Source: Kutzneria sp044547355 (GTDB lineage: Bacteria > Actinomycetota > Actinomycetes > Mycobacteriales > Pseudonocardiaceae). Taken from it: DNA of 64,000 nucleotides. The notes under the pieces are model-generated. The model did no database searches. It was not told the DNA's origin and worked only from the letters and a program-made list of their open reading frames with translations. This document shows, one piece after another, positions 8,118-15,883 of this stretch (positions are counted from its first letter, which is position 1; every line of letters begins with the position of its first letter). The stretch is taken from positions 62,001-126,000 of the forward strand of contig NZ_JBIUAG010000021.1 of assembly GCF_044547355.1 (NCBI RefSeq), in the 5' to 3' direction. The translations under genes and the position numbers were made by a program.

Positions 8118-9037
8118 TGCGGCTGCGGGTCTCCGCGTGCGGCGCGGCGTTTGTGGCCGATGGCCAGGTCGTCTGGGAGGACTACCTGGACCAGCGGCAG
8201 TTCGTGCTGGGCGACGAGGCCGACGTGGTGATGCGCTGGTTCCTGCGCTGGCGGGACCGGGACTCGGTGCCGGAGCGGCACCGGCCCATCCTGACCGCGC
8301 TGCTGGCCAACGACGTCCTGGTGGCCGAGGGCTCGCAGCGGGACGCCCAGGAGCGGGCCGTGCTGCACGCCTGGGGCCGGTGGGGGCCGATCGCCCGGGC
8401 CTACCACTTCGCGACCCGGACCACCCGCGGCAGCCGTTTCCCGGTCGGGGCGGCGGAGGGGCGCAAGCCGGTCGACACTTTCCGTGACACGGAACGGATC
8501 GCGCTGCCATCGGCCGAGCAGGCCCAGTGGCGGCACCGGGATCTGCTCGACGTGCTGCGGCAGAACCGGCACCACCGGGAGTTCGGCCCCGATCCGGTGC
8601 CGCTGGCCTCGCTCGGGGCGTTGCTCCAGGTCACCACGGAGCACGCCACCGAGCTGTACCCGGTCGTTCAGAACGTCGAGGGCCTCAAGCCCGGCGTCTA
8701 CCACTACGACGGCGGCGCCCACGAGCTGGCCATGGTCGGCGACCCGGTCAGCGCCGGCGATCTGGTCGCGGCCTGCGGCGACCAGATCTGGGCCGCCGAC
8801 GCCGGGCTGGTCGTCTTCTACACCAGCGTCCTGTGGCGGCACGACTCGCCGCGCGGCTACCGCACCCTGCAACTGGACGCCGGGCACCGCAACCACGCCC
8901 TGTCGCTGGCCGCCACCGGGCTGGGGCTGCGGACCGCCTTCACCACCAGCATCCGGGACGAGCTCGTCGAGGAGCTCATCGGCTGCGACCCGGCCACCGA
9001 GCTGGCCATCGGCGGCGCGGTCGTCGGCACCGCCTAG
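8117..9037 (+). CDS. SagB/ThcOx-type FMN dehydrogenase
   Basis: A 306-residue protein. Residues about 145-306 resemble the nitroreductase-like SagB domain, with the run GHRNHALSLAATGLGLRT and the C-terminal IGGAVVG strand. The first 110 residues resemble the helper region of SagB-type enzymes and end in WGPIARAYHFATR, a hallmark of the family. Known members oxidise azolines to azoles in thiazole/oxazole-modified peptides or catalyse other FMN-dependent dehydrogenations. No cyclodehydratase (YcaO) or precursor peptide is seen nearby, so it may act on a non-ribosomal product exported by the two ABC proteins. The ATG at 8117 is the only good start, because the frame above it is closed by TGA. 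Confidence 0.75.
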   Translation: MRLRVSACGAAFVADGQVVWEDYLDQRQFVLGDEADVVMRWFLRWRDRDSVPERHRPILTALLANDVLVAEGSQRDAQERAVLHAWGRWGPIARAYHFATRTTRGSRFPVGAAEGRKPVDTFRDTERIALPSAEQAQWRHRDLLDVLRQNRHHREFGPDPVPLASLGALLQVTTEHATELYPVVQNVEGLKPGVYHYDGGAHELAMVGDPVSAGDLVAACGDQIWAADAGLVVFYTSVLWRHDSPRGYRTLQLDAGHRNHALSLAATGLGLRTAFTTSIRDELVEELIGCDPATELAIGGAVVGTA

Positions 9038-9046
9038 CCGCCGGAC

Positions 9047-9904
9047 TCAGCCCGACTCGGCGATCGCCGCGAACTCGGTGATCAGGCGGCTGCGGCGGCC
9101 GGCGTCCCAGGCCAGGCAGACCTGGTTGGGCGGAATGTCCCGCACCGGCACGTGCACGATGTCGGGCCGCGTGTAGAAGGTGGCGGTGGACAGCGGCAGC
9201 ACCGTGATGCCCCGCCCGGTGGCCACGTGCTCCAGCTTCTCCTCGACGGCGTGGAACGCAACCATGGCGGCCCTCGTGCCGTCCCGCAGCTCGGTGGCGA
9301 TGTCCCGCCACTCCGGCACCGCGTCCGGGTCCTGGAGCAGGTGCTCGTCGGCCAGATCGGCGACGGCGACGGACTCCTTGCCGGCCAGGCGGTGGTCGGC
9401 CGGCAGCACCGCCACCCGCGGCTCGGACAGCAGCGGCCGCACCGTCAGCCCGGACTGGTCGACCGGCAGCCGGATGTAGGAGACGTCGACACGGCCGTCG
9501 CGCACCACCTCGACCTGGTCGTTCCAGCTGGTCCGGACCACGTTCACGGTCAGCTCGGGATGCCGGTCGGACAGGGCCCGCACCGCGCCCGTGACGATCA
9601 GGCCCGGCATGAAGCCCACCGTGAACGAGTGCTGCCCCCGCGCGGCCCGGCCGACCCGCAGCCGCAACGCCTGCGCGCCCGCCAGCAGCGGCCGGGCGTC
9701 GGCCAGCAACTGCTCGCCGGCGGCCGTCAGCTCGGTGTGCCTGCGGTCCCGGGCGAACAGCCGCACCTTCAGCTCGTCCTCCAGGGCCCGGATCTGCCGC
9801 GACAGCACCGGCTGGGCGATGTGCAGCCGCTCCGCCGCCCGCCCGAAGTGCAGCTCCTCGGCGACGGCGACGAAGTAGCGAAGCTTGCGCAGGTCGACGT
9901 CCAT
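9047..9904 (-). CDS. LysR family transcriptional regulator
   Basis: A 285-residue protein with an N-terminal winged helix-turn-helix (about residues 1-60, including LHFGRAAERLHIAQPVLSRQI) and a C-terminal periplasmic-binding-like effector domain (about 90-285). It is divergent from the AMP-ligase gene, with about 70 bases between the starts, and probably controls that gene and itself. An AATACT box lies seven bases upstream of the ATG, so the mRNA may have little or no leader. It also ends nine bases past the convergent SagB-type gene. Effector unknown. Confidence 0.85.
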   Translation of the reverse strand: MDVDLRKLRYFVAVAEELHFGRAAERLHIAQPVLSRQIRALEDELKVRLFARDRRHTELTAAGEQLLADARPLLAGAQALRLRVGRAARGQHSFTVGFMPGLIVTGAVRALSDRHPELTVNVVRTSWNDQVEVVRDGRVDVSYIRLPVDQSGLTVRPLLSEPRVAVLPADHRLAGKESVAVADLADEHLLQDPDAVPEWRDIATELRDGTRAAMVAFHAVEEKLEHVATGRGITVLPLSTATFYTRPDIVHVPVRDIPPNQVCLAWDAGRRSRLITEFAAIAESG

Positions 9905-9975
9905 CCGGACCAGTATTGCTCAGAGGTGGGTCAGAGCGCGGGCCGGCGGCGTCCGGGCTGGGCCAGGATGAGCCA

Positions 9976-11391
9976 ATGGTGTTCCCCCAGGTGCTGCTGG
10001 ACGAGCTCGCCACCAATGCGGACGCTGTTGCGTTCGAGCACGAGGACCGGAGGGTCACGCGGCGGGAGCTGGCCTCGATGGCCGCGCGGATCGCGGGCGG
10101 GCTGCGGACGACCGGGGCGAAGACCGTCGCCCTGGAGGTTTCCCTGACGCCGCAGGCGTTCGCCGGCTATCTGGCCGGATTCGCGTTGGGGTGCCGGGTG
10201 ATCGGGGTGGTGCCGGGACTGCCGCCCGAGCAGCGGGAGCACATCCTGGCCGGCGGCGTGGACCTCGTGGTGGACGACGACATGTTGGCCTGGCTCCAGG
10301 AACACGAGCCGGCCGAGCTGACGGCCACGGCCGACCCGGACGACATCGCCACCGTGGTCTACACCAGCGGCAGCACCGGGCGGCCCAAGGGAATCGTCTA
10401 CACCTACCGGGCGCTCGCGGCCCGCTGGCCCTGGCAGCCGTCGACCTGGACGCCGGGGATGGGCGCGCTGATCGCCGGAGCCAGCCGCTTCCTGTTGCAC
10501 GGCACGCTGGCCAGCGCCGTGATGATGCACTACACCACGCGCTGCCTGCTGGCCGGCGGCACCGTGGTGATCGCCGACGGGAGCCGGATCCCGCACGTGT
10601 TCGAGACGCACCGGATCACCGCCGCCATGCTGACCGTGCCCCGCGCGCACCATCTGCTCGACGTGCTCGAAGCCGAGAACCTCGACGTGCGCAGCCTGCG
10701 GGCGCTGACCATCTCCGGCTCGCCGGTGAGCGCGCAACTGTACGCGCGGGTTCAGGAGCAGCTCGGGCCGGTTGTGTTCAACGACTACGGGCAGACCGAG
10801 ATCGGCATGGTCTCGCTGCTGTCCCCGGGCGACGCCGTCGACGAGCGGGCCATGGACTCGGTCGGGCGGCCGCACCCGGACGTGGAGATCAGCCTGCGCG
10901 ACCCGGACGGCCGCGAGGTGCCGACCGGGCAGGTCGGCGAGATGTTCGTGCGCAGCCCGTTCATGATGTCCGGCTACCTCGACCAGCCCGAGCTGACCGC
11001 CGAGGTGCTGGCCGACGGCTGGCTGCGCACCCAGGACCTGGCCAGCTTCGACGAGCGTGGCCTGCTCCACCTGCGTGGGCGGACAAGGGACGTGATCATC
11101 GTCAACGCCCAGACCTACTACGCCAGCGCCATCGAGGACGCCCTGGTCCGGGACGAGGCCGTCGGGCAGGCCTACGTGATCGGGCTGCCCGACCCGCGCA
11201 CCGGCGAGGCCGTGCACGCCTTCGTCACCCGGGCCTCGGACAGGGCGCCCGATCCGCAACGTTTGCGGGATTCGGTGCGCGACCTGCTCGGCGCCAACTG
11301 CGTGCCGGCCACCATCACCGAGCTGGCCGAGGCGCCGCTGACCGCCAACGGCAAGCCGGACAAGAAGGCGCTGGCCGCGCTAGTGCGTTGA
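9976..11391 (+). CDS. AMP-dependent acyl-CoA synthetase/ligase
   Basis: A 471-residue adenylate-forming enzyme. The phosphate loop TSGSTGRPKG lies near residues 129-138, followed by NDYGQTE (A5), the hinge-region RGRTRDVIIV (A8) and the C-terminal lysine in LTANGKPDKK (A10). It would activate a carboxylic acid as acyl-AMP and transfer it to CoA or a carrier. The start at 9976 is preferred over an in-frame extension to 9916 because AGGA lies about eight bases before it and the added residues do not look like protein. The protein is shorter than most acyl-CoA ligases (about 500-550). Its 3' end overlaps the aldolase gene by 12 bases. Confidence 0.8.
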   Translation: MVFPQVLLDELATNADAVAFEHEDRRVTRRELASMAARIAGGLRTTGAKTVALEVSLTPQAFAGYLAGFALGCRVIGVVPGLPPEQREHILAGGVDLVVDDDMLAWLQEHEPAELTATADPDDIATVVYTSGSTGRPKGIVYTYRALAARWPWQPSTWTPGMGALIAGASRFLLHGTLASAVMMHYTTRCLLAGGTVVIADGSRIPHVFETHRITAAMLTVPRAHHLLDVLEAENLDVRSLRALTISGSPVSAQLYARVQEQLGPVVFNDYGQTEIGMVSLLSPGDAVDERAMDSVGRPHPDVEISLRDPDGREVPTGQVGEMFVRSPFMMSGYLDQPELTAEVLADGWLRTQDLASFDERGLLHLRGRTRDVIIVNAQTYYASAIEDALVRDEAVGQAYVIGLPDPRTGEAVHAFVTRASDRAPDPQRLRDSVRDLLGANCVPATITELAEAPLTANGKPDKKALAALVR

Positions 11392-12267
11392 GGCCTGGTA
11401 GATCTGCTCGATCGACGCCTCCAGCCGTGCCGTGAAAGCCTCGTCCGACTGCTGCTCGGTCAGCCCTTCCAGCAGGGCCCGGGAGAAGCTGGCGATCAGG
11501 GTCGGGTCCTTGGCCAGCCGCTCGCACGCCTCGTCGCGGCTGTAGCCGCCGGACAGGGCCACGACCCGCAGCATCCGGGGATCGGCGGCCAGCTCGCCGT
11601 ACAGGCCGGGGCGGGTCGGGATGCTGATCTTGAGCATGACCAGGGCGTCCGCGGGGAGCGCGTCGAGCCGCGCGGCGACGGCGTCGAGCAGCAGGGCCTC
11701 GGACCTCTCCCGGTCCGGGCTGGTGATCGTCACCTCGGGTTCGAGGATCGGCACCAGGCCGGCGGCCCTGATCCGGTCGCCGTACTCGAACTGCTGGTCC
11801 ACGATGGCGCCGATGCCGGCCGGGTCAGCCGAGTTGATCACCGATCGCATCTTGGTGCCGAAGACGCCGTGCGCCCGGGCCCGGGCCAGCAGGTCGTCGA
11901 GGGTGTCGATCGGCTTCATCAGCCGCACGCCGTCGGCCTCGTCGGCCAGCCCCTTGTCGACCTTGAGGATCGGCACAATGCTCTTGCGCTGCCACAGGAA
12001 CCGGGCGGTGGGCACGCCCTCGATCTCCCGTTCCATGGTCTGCTCGAACAGGATCGCCGCCAGCACCCGCGAGCCGTCGAACGACGGGTTGGTGATCAGC
12101 CGGGTCCGCATGGCGTGCACGAGGTCGAACATCTCGGCGTCGGAGCCGTAGCGGTCGGCCCCGACGCCGTACTCGGCCAGCGCCTTGGGCGTGCTGCCGC
12201 CGCTCTGGTCCAGCGCCGCGAAGAATCCCCGGCCGGTCCTGATCTGCTCCAGCTGCGTGGTGTCCAT
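11380..12267 (-). CDS. fda: Class I fructose-bisphosphate aldolase
   Basis: A 295-residue class I (Schiff-base) aldolase of the type first described in staphylococci, cleaving fructose 1,6-bisphosphate to dihydroxyacetone phosphate and glyceraldehyde 3-phosphate in the cytoplasm. The N-terminus has the family run FFAALDQSGGSTPKAL. The Schiff-base lysine is in VMLKISIPTR near residue 211, and LSGGYSRDEAC forms the phosphate-binding segment. Length is normal for the family. It converges on the AMP-ligase gene and sits 16 bases after the lipoprotein gene on the same strand. Many actinobacteria carry a class II enzyme as the main aldolase, so this may serve sugar catabolism under special conditions. 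Confidence 0.9.
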   Translation of the reverse strand: MDTTQLEQIRTGRGFFAALDQSGGSTPKALAEYGVGADRYGSDAEMFDLVHAMRTRLITNPSFDGSRVLAAILFEQTMEREIEGVPTARFLWQRKSIVPILKVDKGLADEADGVRLMKPIDTLDDLLARARAHGVFGTKMRSVINSADPAGIGAIVDQQFEYGDRIRAAGLVPILEPEVTITSPDRERSEALLLDAVAARLDALPADALVMLKISIPTRPGLYGELAADPRMLRVVALSGGYSRDEACERLAKDPTLIASFSRALLEGLTEQQSDEAFTARLEASIEQIYQASTH

Positions 12268-12283
12268 GGCCCGAGCGTAGGAC

Positions 12284-13699
12284 TCAGCCGCTGTACTTGC
12301 TGGTGCAGATGGCCAGGCCGGTCGAGGTGAAGCCGTCGCGGAACGCCTCGACCCGGGCGAAACCGGACGGCACCGAGCGGCCGTTCACGTCGGCGGCGAT
12401 CAGGCTGGACCCGGCCAGCATCTCGGCCACGGCCTCGTCGAGGTCGCCGGGCGACAGTTGCAGCGCGCCCTGGCGCTCGGGGGTGATCGTGCCGGCCCAC
12501 ATGCCGGTCAGGCACGCCGTGAGCTGGCCGGTCGACGGACCGTCGAGGGCATGGCCGGTCCCGTGTTCGTAGGCGAGTGCGAAGCGCGACGCGATCTCGG
12601 CGAACGCGGCGAAGTCACCGATGCCTCCCTTGGCCCCCTTCTGGGGCGGCGTGCCGATCCGGACCAGGTTGGTCAGGTCGAGTGAGATCTTGTCGGTGCC
12701 GGGGCAGTACGACGCCGGCGAGGTCGCCTTGGCGTCCGAACAGGACTGTTGGCCGGCGACCAGCTGCCCCTGCGGGAACACGGCCTTGAGCGTGGTTTGC
12801 AGATCCCGCAGCGCACTCTGGTCGTTGACCCGGAGATTTCCCTTGCCCAGGCCCTGATCCTGGTCGTTCGGGTTGAACTGCTGCTCGGTGATCCGGCTCC
12901 GCACCTCGGCCACGTCGATGCGGGCACAGCGCCTGGCCCCGTCGGCGAAGCCGAGCTGGAAGGCGGTCACCCGGTCGAAGGCGTTGCCGTGCGCGCTGGC
13001 GGACTGCGCGCTGGCCCCGGCGGTGTCGCGGATGAAGAACAGGGTGGCCATGATCTGGTTCAGGCCGGGGCCGGTGGACAGCTGGAAGTGCGGGGCCTGT
13101 CCCTCGGCCACCGACCGGAAGAAGGCGCCGGCGTAGCAGTCGGCCTGCTGCTCCTTGACGATCGTCGGCGTGGCCTGGTTGACGCTGCCGAGCCGGAACT
13201 GCACGGCGTGGCCGAGTTCGTGGGCCAGCACCGCGACCACGGCCATCGGGCCGAAGGAATCGTTGAGCTGCGGCAGAAGCTGGCCCCGATCCCAGGACAC
13301 GGAGTCGTCCTGCTGACAGTAGAAGGCGTTGACCAGGCCGGCGCTGCTGGAGCCGCAGAGCCGGAGCGGCTGCCCGGTCGAGTCGTAGGAGGTGAGCTGC
13401 CGGACCGGGGTGAAGTCCTTGCCGAAGTCGGCCGGAAGTTCCTTCTGCCAGAAGGCCTGCACGTCGGCGACGGCGTTGGCGGCCAGCCGGTCGACGGCGC
13501 TGCCGTCGGAGTTGGCGACCGGCAGGCCGGCGTCGGCGACGCCCGGCCGCGGACCGCTGTCGCCGGTGGTCACGGCCAGACCGGCGACCTGGTTCGGGTC
13601 CGGCCGGTCGACCGCGGCCGAGCCCGCGACCTCCCGGGCGCACCCGGACACCAGCACCGCGACGGCGGCCAGCACAACCACAGCTACCTTGGAGTTCAT
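12284..13699 (-). CDS. Neutral zinc metallopeptidase lipoprotein
   Basis: A 471-residue exported protein. The N-terminus is a lipoprotein signal peptide with lipobox VSGC, so Cys20 would be lipidated and the protein anchored outside the membrane. The metallopeptidase core contains HELGHAVQ near residue 160 (zinc ligands and catalytic Glu) and QADCYAG near 189, both typical of the putative neutral zinc metallopeptidase family. A second half of about 200 residues resembles the first in composition but lacks HEXXH. Substrate is unknown. A short secreted ORF starts upstream on the same strand, 25 bases before this gene. Confidence 0.8.
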   Translation of the reverse strand: MNSKVAVVVLAAVAVLVSGCAREVAGSAAVDRPDPNQVAGLAVTTGDSGPRPGVADAGLPVANSDGSAVDRLAANAVADVQAFWQKELPADFGKDFTPVRQLTSYDSTGQPLRLCGSSSAGLVNAFYCQQDDSVSWDRGQLLPQLNDSFGPMAVVAVLAHELGHAVQFRLGSVNQATPTIVKEQQADCYAGAFFRSVAEGQAPHFQLSTGPGLNQIMATLFFIRDTAGASAQSASAHGNAFDRVTAFQLGFADGARRCARIDVAEVRSRITEQQFNPNDQDQGLGKGNLRVNDQSALRDLQTTLKAVFPQGQLVAGQQSCSDAKATSPASYCPGTDKISLDLTNLVRIGTPPQKGAKGGIGDFAAFAEIASRFALAYEHGTGHALDGPSTGQLTACLTGMWAGTITPERQGALQLSPGDLDEAVAEMLAGSSLIAADVNGRSVPSGFARVEAFRDGFTSTGLAICTSKYSG

Positions 13700-13724
13700 C
13701 GGTCGACCGTCCTCTGTAGAGTGA

Positions 13725-13886
13725 TCAGCCCAGCCGGACCGAGGCGGTCAGCTTGTCGAAGCCGGGCGTGCCCAGGCCCCGCACGTCGCCGTCGATGACG
13801 ATCGAGCGGCCGTGCAGCCGGCGCCGGTGAACAGGCGCCCCGGCGGCGACGAGGGCGGCCGCCGACGCGACAGTCTTGCGGATCAT
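13725..13886 (-). CDS. Small secreted protein or 5' remnant of a secreted protein gene
   Basis: A 53-residue frame starts at an ATG with GGAG eight bases upstream. It begins with a signal-peptide-like stretch (MIRKTVASAAALVAAGA) and ends in SVRLG. Third codon positions are almost all G or C, which supports real coding. The charged HRRRLHGR run just after the signal is odd, so the gene may have lost an internal part. It precedes the metallopeptidase gene by 25 bases and could be co-transcribed. I do not recognise it. Confidence 0.4.
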   Translation of the reverse strand: MIRKTVASAAALVAAGAPVHRRRLHGRSIVIDGDVRGLGTPGFDKLTASVRLG

Positions 13887-13900
13887 CGGGATTCTCCAGG

Positions 13901-14080
13901 CGGGACAAGCGGTTCCGGCCGTTCCGGAAGCCGTTCGCGAGTTACACGGACGGCCCCCGGCGGCGGTTCACCCCGGACGGGAGAACGTGCCCGTTCGATC
14001 AGATCGCGGACTTCCACGCGGTCAGCGCGTACGCCCCGATCCAGCCCCTGACCAGCGCCGACGCCTTCAGCCCGCCCTGA
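13901..14080 (+). pseudogene. 3' fragment of an unidentified gene
   Basis: A plus-strand frame without a usable start runs to TGA at 14078-14080. It ends in ADFHAVSAYAPI followed by about 13 residues, and its last 30 codons have nearly pure G/C third positions, like real genes here. A terminator-type hairpin follows 18 bases later, as expected behind a true gene end. The 5' part appears lost, and the fragment butts against the divergent small secreted ORF. Identity not recognised. Confidence 0.35.
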
Positions 14081-14097
14081 CGCCCCCGCCACTTCCG

Positions 14098-14146
14098 CAC
14101 GTGAGTGGCTCACTTGCGTTCAGGAGCCACCTGAGCCATTCACGTA
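14098..14146. terminator. Bidirectional hairpin between convergent genes (repeat family 3)
   Basis: CACGTGAGTGGCTCA at 14098-14112 pairs with TGAGCCATTCACGTA at 14132-14146 with two mismatches. A nested alternative hairpin (GTGGCTC/GAGCCAC) uses the loop. The right arm contains the stop codon of the amidohydrolase gene. It can terminate both convergent transcripts. Confidence 0.6.
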
Positions 14147-15192
14147 GCGGGAAGGGCGATGGGGTTGCCGGCGCACCAGACGGCCTTGATGTTGCGGGTG
14201 GCGCTGATGTCCGTGGTCGGATCTCCGTCCACCAGCAGGAGATCGGCCCGCAGGCCGGGGGCGATCCGGCCCCGGTCGGTCAGGCCGAAGGCGCGGGCCG
14301 ACACCTCGGTGGCCGAGCGCAGGATCTCGACCGGGCTGAGGCCGGCCAGGGCCAGCAGCTCGAACTCGCGGTGCAGGCTCTGGCCGTGCGGGTTGTGGAT
14401 CTGGATGGCGGGGGTGGAGTGCGCGTCGGTGCCGGGGACGATCTCGACACCGGCCTCGCGCAGGGCGGCGACGCTGGCGAACAGGTTGTCCGTGGCGCCG
14501 CCGCCGGCCTCGAAGATGGCCAGCGTCGGGATGTCGATCTGGCCGTTGGCCCGCATGGCGGCGACATCGTCGGGCTTGATCACGCCGTCGACGGGCACGT
14601 GGGTGATGAAGTCCGCCTTGGTGGCCACGGCGAGGGTGTACGCGCCGACGCTGGCGGCGTGCATGACGACCTTCAGGCCGTGCTCATGGGCGGCGTCGAC
14701 CAGCGCGGTCAGGGTCTCCTGGCTGGGGCCGCCGTCGCCGGGGGCCTCGGCGATGCCCTTGATGTGGTCGACGCCCTCGGCCACGCGGAGCTCGACGTGC
14801 CGGCGCGCGTCGGCCGGGGTCAGGACGATCGCATCGGCCGGGATCTTGATGACCTTGGCGTGCATGCCGTCGGGGCCGATCGCCGGCAGGCCGGCGCTGC
14901 GGAAGTCGGCGCCGCCGGTGTGCTCGCGGGTGGCCTTGACCCGCTCGACCGGCCAGAAGGCCATGTCGAAGGCGGTGGTCACGCCCCAGCGGGCCAGGGC
15001 GTCCAGGGATTCCGGCCCGGACAGGTGGACGTGGGCGTCGATCAGGCCGGGCAGCAGCGTCGCGCCGGCGGCGTCCACTTCCCGCGCGCCGTCGGCGTTG
15101 TCGCCGATGACCGGGCCGTCGACGACCACGGTGGTCGGGTCGGTGAGCTGCTGGCCGTCGAAGACCCGGACGTTGGTGAGTGCGGTGCGCAC
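14140..15192 (-). CDS. Amidohydrolase family metal-dependent hydrolase
   Basis: A 350-residue amidohydrolase-superfamily protein with the N-terminal small beta domain, the metal-binding DAHVHL motif near residue 53, HEHGLKVVMHA and the late GTDAHS motif carrying the catalytic aspartate. It should hydrolyse a C-N bond in a cyclic amide, peptide or N-acyl compound in the cytoplasm; the substrate is not evident. The GTG start has GGAGG seven bases upstream. It is divergent from a TetR gene, and a 20-base near-palindrome lies directly before its ribosome binding site, so repression by that TetR is likely. Confidence 0.8.
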   Translation of the reverse strand: MRTALTNVRVFDGQQLTDPTTVVVDGPVIGDNADGAREVDAAGATLLPGLIDAHVHLSGPESLDALARWGVTTAFDMAFWPVERVKATREHTGGADFRSAGLPAIGPDGMHAKVIKIPADAIVLTPADARRHVELRVAEGVDHIKGIAEAPGDGGPSQETLTALVDAAHEHGLKVVMHAASVGAYTLAVATKADFITHVPVDGVIKPDDVAAMRANGQIDIPTLAIFEAGGGATDNLFASVAALREAGVEIVPGTDAHSTPAIQIHNPHGQSLHREFELLALAGLSPVEILRSATEVSARAFGLTDRGRIAPGLRADLLLVDGDPTTDISATRNIKAVWCAGNPIALPAT

Positions 15193-15208
15193 GATCGATC
15201 GCCTCCAT

Positions 15209-15228
15209 AAGGAACAGATCTGTCCCTT
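15209..15228. promoter_or_regulatory. Probable TetR operator
   Basis: AAGGAACAGATCTGTCCCTT is a palindrome with one mismatched pair. It is four bases upstream of the GGAGG of the amidohydrolase gene and 40 bases from the divergent TetR start, a position where bound repressor would block both genes. Confidence 0.65.
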
Positions 15229-15268
15229 AACGCTACACCCGGCCCGGCGGGTGCGCTATAACCAACCG

Positions 15269-15874
15269 GTGGTCACCAGCTCCGAGCCCGCCCCCAGGGC
15301 CACCCGCCGCCGCGGCGAGGTCCTGTGCCAGGCCATCTTCGCGGCCACCCTGGCCGAGCTGGCCCGGACCAGCGTGGCCGAGCTGACCTTCGACAAGATC
15401 GCGCCGCTGGCCGGCACCGGCAAGTCGGCGCTCTACCGGCGCTGGCACAGCCCCGAGGCCCTGGTGCTGGCCGCCCTCGCCGACCCGTCCACCGGCTTCG
15501 GCGACCCGGTCGCGCCGAACACCGGGTCGCTGCGGGGCGATCTGATCGCCGTGCTCGGCGAGTTCGCCGGCGTGCTGGACGAGACTCGCGGCCGGGCCCT
15601 GCGCCCGCTGCTGACCCAGCGTTGCCAGCATCCCGACCTGTACGAGCAGGTACAGCGGCTTGTCCTGCACCCGCAGCGACTTCGGATCATGGACGTGCTG
15701 CGGGCCGCCGTCGATCGCGGCGAGGCCGATCCCCGCTGCCTCACGCCCCGGGTGACGGCCGTCGGGCCGCGGCTGGTGCTGGCCGAGTCGCTGGAGAAGG
15801 ACACCGTGTCGCCGGCGGACGTGCGATCGATCGTGGACGAGGTGCTGCTGCCCATGCTGGCCGTCCGCCCCTAG
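15269..15874 (+). CDS. TetR family transcriptional regulator
   Basis: A 201-residue regulator. The N-terminal helix-turn-helix is residues about 12-60, with TFDKIAPLAGTGKSALYRRW as the recognition region. The C-terminal ligand domain is typical in size, with no recognisable motif. The GTG at 15269 is chosen because the frame upstream has no other plausible start and the MVTSSEPAPRATRRR beginning is usual for the family. It is divergent from the amidohydrolase and probably binds the palindrome at 15209-15228. It ends nine bases before the PLP enzyme gene, so both may share a transcript. Confidence 0.85.
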   Translation: MVTSSEPAPRATRRRGEVLCQAIFAATLAELARTSVAELTFDKIAPLAGTGKSALYRRWHSPEALVLAALADPSTGFGDPVAPNTGSLRGDLIAVLGEFAGVLDETRGRALRPLLTQRCQHPDLYEQVQRLVLHPQRLRIMDVLRAAVDRGEADPRCLTPRVTAVGPRLVLAESLEKDTVSPADVRSIVDEVLLPMLAVRP

Positions 15875-15883
15875 TCTGGCCGT

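Noticed and set aside
8117..9037. RiPP azole cluster with SagB as proof
   Set aside because: No YcaO cyclodehydratase, no Cys/Ser/Thr-rich precursor and no leader peptidase are in the window; only the dehydrogenase is supported.
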